DNA from: Candidatus Naiadarchaeum limnaeum | Lineage (GTDB): Archaea > Undinarchaeota > Undinarchaeia > Undinarchaeales > Naiadarchaeaceae | DNA: 14,615 nucleotides | Assembly (NCBI GenBank): GCA_014189685.1 | Contig: DVAB01000002.1 | Span: forward strand, 1 to 14,615 | Reading direction: 5' to 3' | Part shown: one piece after another, positions 7,801-14,542 of the stretch | How the letters are laid out: every line of letters starts with the position of its first letter | Numbering within the stretch: the stretch's first letter is position 1 | Position numbers and translations under genes: made by a program | The notes under the pieces: model-generated | What the model was told of the DNA's origin: nothing | The model's input: the letters and a program-made list of their open reading frames with translations, nothing else | Database searches by the model: none

Positions 7801-8489
7801 GTGCCTAAAACCCCATCGCGGGCCTCTATCTTAAAATCATAAGGTGTTCCTGGGTTTAAACCAACTACTGTCCACCCTGCTTTTGTTTTATCAAGTTGAG
7901 AATGTAAAATCCAATTTGTTGTTCCTGAAAATTTATAATAAACCCAATAATGTGTTGTTCTTGGATCTGCGCCTGCAGTCCAACCCCATGTAAGCGGAAC
8001 AGAAGTAGTTGTAGAAGTTCCAGCAGTTAAAACTAATTGAGATGATGGTTGTTGAGTGGTTGCTGAGGCTGTATTACTGGTTTGCAACACCCCTGTTGTT
8101 GAACTCATTGCATGCACTCTGAAATCATATGAAGTTGAGGCTGCCAACCCAGTTACAGTAAAAGTTCTTACTGTTGTGGAAACACTGCTTACCGTCTGCC
8201 ATGCTGTGGTTCCTGTAAGTTTTTTCTCTATTCTGTAAAAATTTAATCCAGTTCCTGTGTAGGCTGTCCAACTAAGTGTTACAGAATTTGATGTTGTTCC
8301 TATTACAGATAGAACCATAGGAAGCGATGGCGGAGGTGGAATAGATGTGTCTGAAGTAGGTGGCAGCGGTGGAGGGGGCGGAGGTGGTGGAAGAGATGTT
8401 TGCGCCTTGATTTCTAACAAATTTATGCTACTTATCAATAAAAAAATACCTAATATTATGAGTACTGCAACTTTTAGTGGGGTTTTCAT
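4806..8489 (-). CDS. Large multidomain cell-surface protein (FN3, Ig-like, PKD, coiled coil, TM)
   Basis: This 1227-residue exported, membrane-anchored protein has no catalytic motif I recognise. In order it shows a signal peptide (about 1-30), a poly-proline stretch (about 34-57), two fibronectin type III domains (about 58-145 and 152-245), an Ig-like domain (about 252-350) and two PKD domains (about 360-445 and 450-540, both with GRTIVGYEW). A Cys-containing region of unknown type (about 545-755) follows, then two ASH/Hydin-like beta domains (about 760-865 and 885-993), a charged coiled coil (about 995-1095), one membrane helix (about 1100-1120) and a Pro-rich tail of about 107 residues, probably cytoplasmic. 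The layout suggests an adhesin or scaffold held off the membrane by the coiled coil. Only 1 nt separates it from alaS upstream, so it shares a transcript with a housekeeping gene. No good Shine-Dalgarno is seen. Confidence 0.88.
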   Translation of the reverse strand: MKTPLKVAVLIILGIFLLISSINLLEIKAQTSLPPPPPPPPLPPTSDTSIPPPPSLPMVLSVIGTTSNSVTLSWTAYTGTGLNFYRIEKKLTGTTAWQTVSSVSTTVRTFTVTGLAASTSYDFRVHAMSSTTGVLQTSNTASATTQQPSSQLVLTAGTSTTTSVPLTWGWTAGADPRTTHYWVYYKFSGTTNWILHSQLDKTKAGWTVVGLNPGTPYDFKIEARDGVLGTSTLLKTSNIVTKTTQSTPSQDITPPTVTVSHTPTSPGVNRQVTINASATDNIQMADIDIYVDDVERTQKVCSQQLAQQITCIYTTTFSTQGPHTYFAQAVDQNGNTARDPPGTGTKIFTVGPAVTPTNPTAAIVSITPNPANLSQPVTFTGSGTAPAGRTIVGYEWNSSRNGFLSSSATFTRSTLAQGVHTITFRVKDSTNVWSDPATATLTIGLASLPSQLTATINSITPSAPSFGQEVNFVGSGTASFGRTIVGYEWSSNIDGVLGTASSFTTRDLSVGSHTITLTVTDDAGATASTTRILTVKQQSLGSPVQVVPRFVTLGNVVRAYNVTPGYPNVFCKITYGDQDVPCGTFVKSQFAEVCPRVRLNSPVLEFDLIENKSHLFSIAQSASSTIPIEPIVGGGELEVQLLSPSGSGDPQNFGTLADEDFLPSGLKLEIGTPVNIDKVKVGANYVNGVFYSLYKANNCGLKEITPLTPMDYFGRQRNFFVSFIQPSDCELGQTCNYVGEVIALNGKERGGLLYGFSYSRPLGIIATAPTSYDFGNVTPPYTATITITIENTGPELIQNLSAATNSPRLTLSLDKLALQGGETAVLSITTSLAATATAGNYRDEINITSASGVDVDKKVIPITYNVVVPEEIILPPPPEIIPPPPITIGATVSPGTWDIGKVAQNKMVEQNFAFGITADPADVKVEVGIPLEFADSFVSEKASINVGGGETRTKVAFTANKDIGTYSTKISFIFTKPGLTPETIDVPITFEIAEDIQGLLDAAKSEYNQLNSKFENFDAILENNNKLASQVQEDRTKARESLEDAKTALDKAENSLKSKNNEQAKQFISEADDKLTEARRAINNISSVVNDVQETPKKNLLPVFIIVIVASALGFFIFAIREGWIPLYKFPWLKDLFEKIGLGSLIEKPVDLAAKPRFTPQALGVARPQPIVQRPPGAPGQPAPVRPVTPPMTPEQRAKMEAYARQHPEYAAYLKQKQSSYDNRRYE
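7022..7329 (-). repeat. Internal PKD-domain duplication
   Basis: A 29-nt segment at 7022-7050 recurs at 7301-7329 with one mismatch, and both encode GRTIVGYEW at the same place in adjacent PKD domains. The surrounding protein also aligns (SITP...GSGTA...HTIT), but the DNA there has diverged. This indicates tandem domain duplication with the core kept nearly identical by selection or gene conversion. Confidence 0.8.
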
Positions 8490-8490
8490 T

Positions 8491-11409
8491 TCACTCTAAC
8501 ACTTTTTCTAATTTAGTAAGTGCCTCTTCCTCTGAGATACTCAGCTTTTGATCAGCTACTGCTCGCCCCGAATCCCCGCTTATTTTAGCATTTGGAATTA
8601 AAGTATTTAAAACTTCTCTTGCGCTCAATTTTGCATCTTTTCCAACTGCACAAATGGCCTTTGTTTCTGAAGAGATTATCACAATTGCGCTTGTTTCCTT
8701 CTGGGTGGCAACAGCTGCTGCTCTAATTGCCAATCCAAAATCTCCCACATGGCCAATAATAATATTATAGTCCCCTAAAGGTCGAGCTTTTACAAACAAA
8801 TCCTCAACTATTTTTGAAGTATACCTGTTTTCCAACTCGTTTATCTGCTTTCTTTGTGCCTTCCAATGCTCAAAAATTAGTTTTGCAATTACTCCCAAAT
8901 CTTTTGTTTTGTTCAAGCTTTGAATAAATTGTTTATCATCTTTTTCACCTTTCAAACCGAGCAGTTTTTCTAAATCTTCTGTTCGCCCTGAATTTTCTCT
9001 TATTTCTGAGAAAAATCTTTCAAGAGTTTTTGATAAATCCACTGCTTTAACTGAAAAAACTTTTGCAGTCTGCCCCAAATCCTCTAAACTTACCTTCTCT
9101 AATTTTACTCCATATTTTTCTAAGCCTATAACAGTGCTCTTTATCAACTCTTTCTCACTGAATTCTTTTTCTTCTAAAAGCACTTTTCCTGCGACAAAAA
9201 CCAACCTTATAACCCCGTCCTGAATTTTTTCTGTTTTAATTATTCTAATCCCCTCTGTTTCGCTTGTATTATCTAAGTGTGTTCCCCCGCAGGCCTGCGC
9301 ATCAAAGTCTTGAATATTTACAACTCGGATTAATTTTCCAGGAACTGCTCCGCCCTGATAAAGTGTAAAGCCGAATTTTTCCTCAGCCTCATTGCGCGGC
9401 GTGAATTTCTTTAAAATTTTATGCTTTCCATTCACAATTTTGTTTGCAAGCTTTTCAATCTCATATTTTTCAATGTCTGTTAAATTTGTATAATGCGTTA
9501 TATCCAATCTGCCTTTATCTGGATCAATTTGCGAACCAGATTGCCAAATATGCTCGCCTAAAATCTTTCGCGTTGCTCCCCCAAGGATATGCGCTGCATC
9601 ATGATTTTGTGCAAGATGCATTCGTCTTTCACTATCTATAACTCCATGAACAGTTTGCCCAACTTTAAACACTCTTGGATTTTCAATTTCGTGCAAAATA
9701 ACTCCTTTTATTTTTTCAACGTTCAAAACTTTTATCCCATTTAGGGTTCCAATATCATTCGATTGCCCGCCGCCAGTTGGGTAGAAAATTGTTTTATCTA
9801 AAATAATGTATTTTCCAATCACTTTCAAAACTTTTGATTTACACTCGAATAATTTTGTATTCTCATAGTAAAGCGGATAACTCTCCCTCAGCCCAGAAAC
9901 ATTTATTTCTTTTGAAACAATCTCCTTTTTTGTCTGAACTTCCGGGTGTCTTTCAGCCACGCGCGCATAAAAGTTTTCAGGAATCTTGACTTGAAAATTT
10001 ATTTTTTTAGCTTCCTCTTCTATTAATTCAGGAGTAATTCCTTGGGAATCATAGAGTTCAATAAGTTTGTCATCTGAAATTTTCTCCTTCCTCTCAATGA
10101 GTTGTTGGACAATTTTTCTTGATTTATTAGCTGTGTTATCATATTTTTCCCTTTCAACGCGCAAAATTTTGTAAATATCCTCCAGATTTTTGCGCAGCTC
10201 TGGATACTGGGGCTTTAAATATTTTGCATGCATTTCTATAATTCCTTCTAAATCAAGTGCCCAGCCGTATTTTTTTATAAAATCGATAATACGCCTGTAT
10301 AAAACTCTCAAATTATACTGCCCCCCAACATTTGAAGGCAGGGCTCCATCAGAAATCGCAAATAATAGTGTTCTTGTATGATCTCCAATTGAATAAATCG
10401 CGCTGAGTTTTAAAATTTCATCCCTTAACTTTTTAACATCAACTTTTAATTTATCCGCAATTTCTTTCCAAGTTTTATCTAAGTTCCCAACCTCCTCAAA
10501 ATTCAAAAGCCCGCTGTATGGCAAAAATCTTCTAACTAAATCATTATCCGGCCTGATCCCTGTTTGCCCATACAATTCCTTAACAACAGTCGGAAAATTC
10601 GCTTCATAGCTTGTGTTTGTTCCATGGGTTAGCCAAGCAGGTCTTTCCTGGCCCATTCCCATATCCAAAACATTTAATTTTAAATCTCTCAATTTTCCGC
10701 TTTCTGTAACCTCATAAGTCATGTAAACTTGATTCCCAATCTCAAGTCCATGTGCAAAAAATTCCATGCACACTCCCATATTCCCTCCGCCGCCCCACTG
10801 GTCCTCGTGGAATTTAATTGCTTCTTTTTTCAGTCCCATTCCTTTTTCAAGCCAAACTAGAATATCCTCAAAATATTTTTCCTGGTTAAATTTTTTTTTC
10901 TCATAGAATGCGTGCTGCCCAATCATTATAAAACTTGTATAATGCCTTCCTGTTATTCCAACATTATCAATATCATTAAATCTTACACATGGCTGCGGGA
11001 CAACTAAAGGATTCGCAGGCGGCTCAACCTCTCCATTTACAACATATGGCTGAAAATCGTAAATCGAAGCGTTATTCCAATAAACATCATCCCTCCAGCG
11101 CGCAACAACAGGGTATCTTTTGATTGGCGCATAGCCAAGTTTTTTAAAGGTTTTTGAAAATTCTTCCCAGACTTGGATAAAATCCATTTTTTTCTTTGCA
11201 ACTTCTTGGCCAATGAAAGTATAGCCGCCTGAGCAATTCGGATCTCCACAGAGTTTTGATTCAATAGTTGTCCAAAAATATTTTCCGCAGCTTGCGCAGT
11301 GCGCGCGGTGAAAGCCGTTTTCCTTCAGGGTTTTGACTGGGTAGAATTTCTCAGGAGATTTGTCGGTTTGCTTTTTTAGCTCTGCCTTTAAAGAATTCAG
11401 GCTTACCAT
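8491..11409 (-). CDS. alaS: Alanyl-tRNA synthetase, archaeal type
   Basis: This cytoplasmic class II enzyme charges tRNA-Ala and hydrolyses mischarged Ser/Gly-tRNA-Ala. The 972 residues cover all expected parts. The archaeal N-terminal zinc region has Cys38, Cys41, Cys54 and Cys59. The class II catalytic core follows (for example R-W-R-D-D-V-Y and G-I-T-G-R-H-Y). The editing domain has its metal ligands HDAAH (603-607) and C-G-G-T-H (707-711). The C-terminal DHHA1/C-Ala domain ends the protein. The Gly-rich loop of the last domain, normally a run of Gly before 'aQgG', reads S-G-D-S-G-R-A-V-A-D-Q and looks degenerate. The start fits homologues, and a TATA box 27 nt upstream implies a leaderless or nearly leaderless mRNA. 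It is the first gene of a three-gene unit and diverges from the membrane-protein gene at 11492. Confidence 0.96.
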   Translation of the reverse strand: MVSLNSLKAELKKQTDKSPEKFYPVKTLKENGFHRAHCASCGKYFWTTIESKLCGDPNCSGGYTFIGQEVAKKKMDFIQVWEEFSKTFKKLGYAPIKRYPVVARWRDDVYWNNASIYDFQPYVVNGEVEPPANPLVVPQPCVRFNDIDNVGITGRHYTSFIMIGQHAFYEKKKFNQEKYFEDILVWLEKGMGLKKEAIKFHEDQWGGGGNMGVCMEFFAHGLEIGNQVYMTYEVTESGKLRDLKLNVLDMGMGQERPAWLTHGTNTSYEANFPTVVKELYGQTGIRPDNDLVRRFLPYSGLLNFEEVGNLDKTWKEIADKLKVDVKKLRDEILKLSAIYSIGDHTRTLLFAISDGALPSNVGGQYNLRVLYRRIIDFIKKYGWALDLEGIIEMHAKYLKPQYPELRKNLEDIYKILRVEREKYDNTANKSRKIVQQLIERKEKISDDKLIELYDSQGITPELIEEEAKKINFQVKIPENFYARVAERHPEVQTKKEIVSKEINVSGLRESYPLYYENTKLFECKSKVLKVIGKYIILDKTIFYPTGGGQSNDIGTLNGIKVLNVEKIKGVILHEIENPRVFKVGQTVHGVIDSERRMHLAQNHDAAHILGGATRKILGEHIWQSGSQIDPDKGRLDITHYTNLTDIEKYEIEKLANKIVNGKHKILKKFTPRNEAEEKFGFTLYQGGAVPGKLIRVVNIQDFDAQACGGTHLDNTSETEGIRIIKTEKIQDGVIRLVFVAGKVLLEEKEFSEKELIKSTVIGLEKYGVKLEKVSLEDLGQTAKVFSVKAVDLSKTLERFFSEIRENSGRTEDLEKLLGLKGEKDDKQFIQSLNKTKDLGVIAKLIFEHWKAQRKQINELENRYTSKIVEDLFVKARPLGDYNIIIGHVGDFGLAIRAAAVATQKETSAIVIISSETKAICAVGKDAKLSAREVLNTLIPNAKISGDSGRAVADQKLSISEEEALTKLEKVLE

Positions 11410-11412
11410 AGC

Positions 11413-11423
11413 CGCTAATAGCG
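11413..11423. promoter_or_regulatory. Small palindrome between alaS TATA box and start codon
   Basis: CGCTAATAGCG has 4-bp inverted arms around AAT and sits just upstream of the alaS ATG, where a repressor would block transcription start. The half CGCTAATAG also occurs on the minus strand at the extreme right edge (14607-14615), in the uL1 leader. This could be chance. Confidence 0.25.
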
Positions 11424-11431
11424 CACTTAAC

Positions 11432-11440
11432 TTTTTATAG
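11432..11440 (-). promoter_or_regulatory. TATA box of alaS
   Basis: On the minus strand this reads CTATAAAAA, centred 27 nt from the alaS ATG and preceded by an A-rich stretch that could serve as BRE. The distance implies that transcription starts at, or 1-2 nt before, the start codon. Confidence 0.6.
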
Positions 11441-11460
11441 CTTTTTAAAATTTCGGCAAC

Positions 11461-11468
11461 TTTAAATA
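11461..11468 (+). promoter_or_regulatory. TATA box of the 143-residue membrane protein gene
   Basis: TTTAAATA is centred about 27 nt before the ATG at 11492, implying a leaderless transcript. It is divergent from the alaS TATA box, and both promoters share the 82-bp intergenic space. Confidence 0.6.
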
Positions 11469-11491
11469 TTGCGGAATATCACCTTTCAAAT

Positions 11492-11923
11492 ATGCAAACT
11501 TCTCAGAAAAAATGGACCAAAGAGCGCTATTTACAAATAGTTTTAGCAATTTTGTTTCTTGCACCACTTATATTTGTGCCACTATATGTTGGAGCAATCT
11601 ATAGTGTTTCTATAGGTAATGTCATATACGGATTAATAAAGTTCTATCTTTTAGTGCCCATGGGAATACTCTTCGGACCATTAATTCTTTTCCTACCCCC
11701 GTACACAACAGAGGGAATTGCCTTTTCAATGTTATTTATAATCCCCATAATAATCTCGCTAATTTCCTATAAGAAACTGCTACCCTATGTTGGGGTAAAG
11801 CAGGAATACAAAGAGCTCTACACACTCTTGATATTTTATATTGTACTACTCTGTATCGGCTTAATAATCGGTACTACCACCTTAATTCTATATGCGCCCT
11901 CTGGGTATGCTGGGTTTGACTAA
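11492..11923 (+). CDS. Small multi-pass membrane protein, unknown function
   Basis: This 143-residue protein has a short basic N-terminus (KKWTKER) and about four hydrophobic segments at roughly residues 15-36, 42-66, 76-93 and 108-134. The short loops contain K-K and K-Q-E-Y-K-E. No family motif, signal cleavage site or catalytic residue pattern is recognised. A well-placed TATA box makes it likely to be a real, leaderless gene. The next gene begins 40 nt downstream and has its own TATA box, so the two need not be one operon. No homologue can be named from the sequence. Confidence 0.7.
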   Translation: MQTSQKKWTKERYLQIVLAILFLAPLIFVPLYVGAIYSVSIGNVIYGLIKFYLLVPMGILFGPLILFLPPYTTEGIAFSMLFIIPIIISLISYKKLLPYVGVKQEYKELYTLLIFYIVLLCIGLIIGTTTLILYAPSGYAGFD

Positions 11924-11936
11924 GTATTAAATCTTA

Positions 11937-11946
11937 AAATATATAA
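11937..11946 (+). promoter_or_regulatory. TATA box of the 191-residue membrane protein gene
   Basis: AAATATATAA is centred about 28 nt upstream of the third codon of the next gene (ATG at 11970) and 22 nt upstream of its first ATG. With leaderless spacing as at the neighbouring genes, 11970 would be the true start. Confidence 0.55.
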
Positions 11947-11963
11947 CTAACCCAACTAACAGA

Positions 11964-12539
11964 ATGGCTATGAAATTTAATTCTATGTTGGCAGTTTTGC
12001 CTGCGCTTTCAATAACAGGGCAATTAAGCCTGACTATAAAAGATGTTGGCTCGCTTCTTGTTTTAGCTGCGGTTTTATTCGCGGTGGAGCTTGCATTTTT
12101 TCTTATCCCAGGGGTTTCTGTATCCTCACTTCTAATTGCACTTGCGTGTTTGTATTATCCATTCTGGATTGTTTTTGCTGTTGCGCTTTTCCCGGTTTTC
12201 TTTGCGCACTTTTTAATTACAAAAAATCCTTCTGCTATAGTTCCTGACTTTTTGACTTTACTCCCAATGGTGGCTTTTGGAACTTTTGCTGGCCCTGTTA
12301 TTTTGAGCTCTGTGAGCGGATTTTTAGGCTGGAGTTTGTATGGGGTAACTTTTAGCCTTGTGAAATGGGGAGTTGCAATTCCTGTTGGAATTATGACCGG
12401 CCGCTCAATGGGGAAAAGGCTTAGAGAATTAGTTCTTGAGCCGCTTGTTAGCTCAATCTTATTTCAGGCAAAAACTTTCTTTTTCTTTTTATTCCCTGGA
12501 ATTGTTATAAAGCTTGCCGGAATTGGAATTTCAGCATAA
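11964..12539 (+). CDS. Multi-pass membrane protein, unknown function
   Basis: This protein of up to 191 residues has about five hydrophobic segments: roughly residues 28-50, 52-85 (probably two short helices), 95-118, 120-145 and 165-188. A basic loop G-R-S-M-G-K-R-L-R-E-L lies near 146-156 and probably faces the cytoplasm. Short Gly/Pro-containing helices (IPGVSVSS, VAIPVGIMTG) suggest a small channel-like or scaffold membrane protein, but no named family is recognised. Two ATGs lie close together at 11964 and 11970. The TATA spacing favours 11970, which removes only Met-Ala. The downstream gene has a TATA box beginning 1 nt after this stop codon. Confidence 0.75.
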   Translation: MAMKFNSMLAVLPALSITGQLSLTIKDVGSLLVLAAVLFAVELAFFLIPGVSVSSLLIALACLYYPFWIVFAVALFPVFFAHFLITKNPSAIVPDFLTLLPMVAFGTFAGPVILSSVSGFLGWSLYGVTFSLVKWGVAIPVGIMTGRSMGKRLRELVLEPLVSSILFQAKTFFFFLFPGIVIKLAGIGISA

Positions 12540-12549
12540 TTTATAAATA
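12540..12549 (+). promoter_or_regulatory. TATA box of the small soluble protein gene
   Basis: TTTATAAATA is centred 28 nt before the ATG at 12573 and only 13 nt before the upstream in-frame ATG at 12558. A transcript started from this box would begin after 12558, so the box argues for 12573 as the translation start. Confidence 0.6.
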
Positions 12550-12572
12550 CTTAGAAAATGAATTTATTTAAT

Positions 12573-12956
12573 ATGGGTTTTGGAAATCACTCTAAAGAGG
12601 ACAAGGTTACAGACGTTATTTTAACCACGGAAATGCTTGATACTGATAAATTTTATGGCGAACTTCTAAACTGTACTACCTTTGAAAAGCTTGCCGATAC
12701 AAAGCATCCTGCTGCGAATGTTATCCAGAATTTTATAATTGCCTGTAAAAACGCTAACCTGAGGGAAAGACTCATTGCGCTTGCGAAAAATAATGGAAGA
12801 ATACACATTTTGTATGACGAAGCCATGATTATCATTAATGAGGTTGCAGAGAGGAAAAAGCAGGTTCATCCTGAAATGGCTTATGAGCTTGAGCGCACCC
12901 GTATTATCGTTAATGCTGCAGTAAGCCTCTTGCTTCATAAGCTTGCCGGAAAATAA
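12573..12956 (+). CDS. Small helical soluble protein, unknown function
   Basis: This protein has 127 residues from the ATG at 12573, or 132 if the ATG at 12558 is used. I chose 12573 because the TATA box sits only 13 nt before 12558 but at leaderless distance from 12573. The protein is charged and predicted mostly helical, with no signal peptide or membrane span. It contains T-K-H-P-A-A-N-V-I-Q-N-F-I-I-A-C-K-N-A and a C-terminal L-E-R-T-R-I-I-V-N-A-A-V-S-L-L-L-H-K-L. I recognise no domain. It ends 1 nt before the stop of the convergent uL10 gene, in the position where the rpl12 stalk gene often follows uL10 in archaea; it does not resemble L12 (no acidic hinge or tail) and is on the opposite strand. 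Confidence 0.7.
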   Translation: MGFGNHSKEDKVTDVILTTEMLDTDKFYGELLNCTTFEKLADTKHPAANVIQNFIIACKNANLRERLIALAKNNGRIHILYDEAMIIINEVAERKKQVHPEMAYELERTRIIVNAAVSLLLHKLAGK

Positions 12957-12957
12957 G

Positions 12958-13824
12958 TTAAGTTTGCGCTTGTTCTATTGGCGCGGTAGGAATCTTTTCA
13001 GATAATGCTTTTGCCTGCGCTCCTGCTTTTGCCAATAATTCTTTTGCAGTTGCCTCACAGACAAAATTAGCTTTAAGCGCAACAGATTTTGTGTTTGTGT
13101 AAGCCTTTTGAACAAATATTTTGACATTGTATTTTGTTGGATAACCAACCTTGAAAGTTAAGTTCAAAGATCCTGCAGAAGCCTGCTTTAACCATTCCAA
13201 AACTTGCGCTGCACTTATGCTTAATGCAGCCTCTCCAAAAACCATTCCTTTTTCCCAGGCAGCCACGAATCTTAATTTTAATTCAATTGGTTCAATCCCA
13301 AGCTTGTTTATAATTTCTGCTTTTTTCGCATCCACTCGCTCGCCTGCTTTTGCAATTAATGAATCCTCTTTGATTACAACTTTTCCTCTTTCAATCGCGG
13401 CCTTTATTCCTGCTTTTTGCAATTCTCCGACAATTGGCCCTGGTGAGAAAGAAGTTTCGCCCTCTGGAATTAGGATATCCTTCGGCATAATCGAATTTGC
13501 CCTTGCAGGTGCGTTTGCCTTGTTCTCAATTAAAATTTTTGAAATTGCAAATGGGTTTTCCTTTGTTAAAAGTAAAGCAGGCTCTCCTTGCAAATGGCTT
13601 ACCAGTTCTTTTTTTCCAATCTTTTCAAGAGCGCGCTGGATTAAAGCCTTCTTTGACATTTTAATCAAAGCCTTTCCTTTCAGAAGCTTGCGCATTTTCA
13701 AAAGCTGTTTTGATGGGAAGGATGTCATGTCTATGAGTCCTATAACTGGGTATTCCTTCATGAGCTCGGCTAACTTATCAACCTCTTCCAATTTCCATTT
13801 TGCAACTGTTCCCTGCGGTCTCAT
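12958..13824 (-). CDS. rplP0: Ribosomal protein uL10 (stalk base, archaeal P0)
   Basis: This 288-residue protein anchors the L12 stalk to 23S rRNA and helps recruit translation GTPases. The N-terminal rRNA-binding domain is clear (residues about 1-105). The archaeal/eukaryal insertion follows, with F-S-P-G-P-I-V-G-E-L-Q-K-A-G-I at about 127-141 and K-L-G-I-E-P. The C-terminal helical part (about 215-280) should carry the L12-binding spine. The protein ends ...IPTAPIEQAQT, without the Glu-rich flexible tail and terminal GLGALFG-like motif common in archaeal P0, which other archaea use to contact elongation factors. Its ATG overlaps the uL1 stop by 4 nt (ATGA), so translation is probably coupled. 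No L12 gene follows; the next gene is convergent. Confidence 0.95.
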   Translation of the reverse strand: MRPQGTVAKWKLEEVDKLAELMKEYPVIGLIDMTSFPSKQLLKMRKLLKGKALIKMSKKALIQRALEKIGKKELVSHLQGEPALLLTKENPFAISKILIENKANAPARANSIMPKDILIPEGETSFSPGPIVGELQKAGIKAAIERGKVVIKEDSLIAKAGERVDAKKAEIINKLGIEPIELKLRFVAAWEKGMVFGEAALSISAAQVLEWLKQASAGSLNLTFKVGYPTKYNVKIFVQKAYTNTKSVALKANFVCEATAKELLAKAGAQAKALSEKIPTAPIEQAQT

Positions 13825-14498
13825 GCTTTTACCCCCGCTGCTTTTTCGACTGCCCCGATTTTAACCGAAGGAGACATTGTTAATTTCAAATGCGCAGATT
13901 TAATCTGCGATTCGCCCTTTGGAAGTTTTTCTTTCAAAGATGTAAGAATTTTTTCAACATTCTCAACAATTTGCTGGTCAGTCATTTGTTCAACTCCAAC
14001 TGCGCAGTGAATTATCGGCTGGTCTTTTACTCGCGCTGTAATCATTTTGTCAAATCGCGCAAAAATATTTTTTAAATCATCCTTTGGGTTTACAGGCTTT
14101 GGCATCTTATCACGCGGCCCCAAAGTTGCTCCAAGAGTTTTTCCAACCTCAACCATCAAATCCGGCTGCGCAACAAAAATATCAACCTCTCTAATTATTT
14201 TCCGCGCAGCTTTTTTGTCCTTTGCCAAATTTTGCAAATCAGCGCGGCCAACTATAATTTTCAAGCCAGCATTTTTTGCTTTTTCAGCAAATTCGCCCTC
14301 TGCAACTGCCCCATATCTTACTGGCTTCCCTTTTCCATGCGGCAACACAACCTCGAGCTTTACCTTACTCTCCGGCTTTTTCATATCAAGCTCTTGCAGA
14401 GTGACTTGCAGATCAAAAGTCTGTTTGAATTTTCTAGGATTAGCTGCAGCTAGTTCTCTAACTTTCATTACAGCCTGAAGTATTTCCTCTGGTTTCAT
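13821..14498 (-). CDS. rpl1: Ribosomal protein uL1
   Basis: This 225-residue protein is full length for archaeal L1, which forms the L1 stalk beside the ribosomal E site and in Methanococcus also represses its own operon by binding its mRNA. The two-domain fold is recognisable. N-terminal residues L-Q-V-T-L-Q-E-L-D-M-K-K-P form the RNA-binding edge. The signature L-G-P-R-D-K-M-P-K-P-V occurs at about residues 127-137. The C-terminal V-K-I-G segment completes domain I. The start is supported by a strong Shine-Dalgarno sequence 5 nt upstream. It leads the uL1-uL10 pair. Confidence 0.97.
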   Translation of the reverse strand: MKPEEILQAVMKVRELAAANPRKFKQTFDLQVTLQELDMKKPESKVKLEVVLPHGKGKPVRYGAVAEGEFAEKAKNAGLKIIVGRADLQNLAKDKKAARKIIREVDIFVAQPDLMVEVGKTLGATLGPRDKMPKPVNPKDDLKNIFARFDKMITARVKDQPIIHCAVGVEQMTDQQIVENVEKILTSLKEKLPKGESQIKSAHLKLTMSPSVKIGAVEKAAGVKA

Positions 14499-14503
14499 TA
14501 AAT

Positions 14504-14533
14504 GCTCCTCCTAATCCCAGAACACAGGATTAG
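14504..14533 (-). promoter_or_regulatory. Strong Shine-Dalgarno of uL1 with an overlapping hairpin
   Basis: On the minus strand GGAGGAG (14511-14505), preceded by TTA, is the best Shine-Dalgarno sequence in the window, 5-6 nt from the uL1 ATG. Immediately upstream, 14527-14533 pairs with 14511-14517 (7 bp, 9-nt loop). The last two bases of this stem are the AG of AGGAGG. Folding would partly hide the ribosome site, as expected for a translational switch. Confidence 0.6.
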
Positions 14534-14542
14534 TACAGCGGA

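Noticed and set aside
13151-13864. 237-codon open frame on the plus strand
   Set aside because: It is antisense to uL10, a clear conserved protein; composition is that of a reversed coding strand.
14047-14478. 143-codon open frame on the plus strand
   Set aside because: It lies entirely antisense to uL1 and has no recognisable features of its own.
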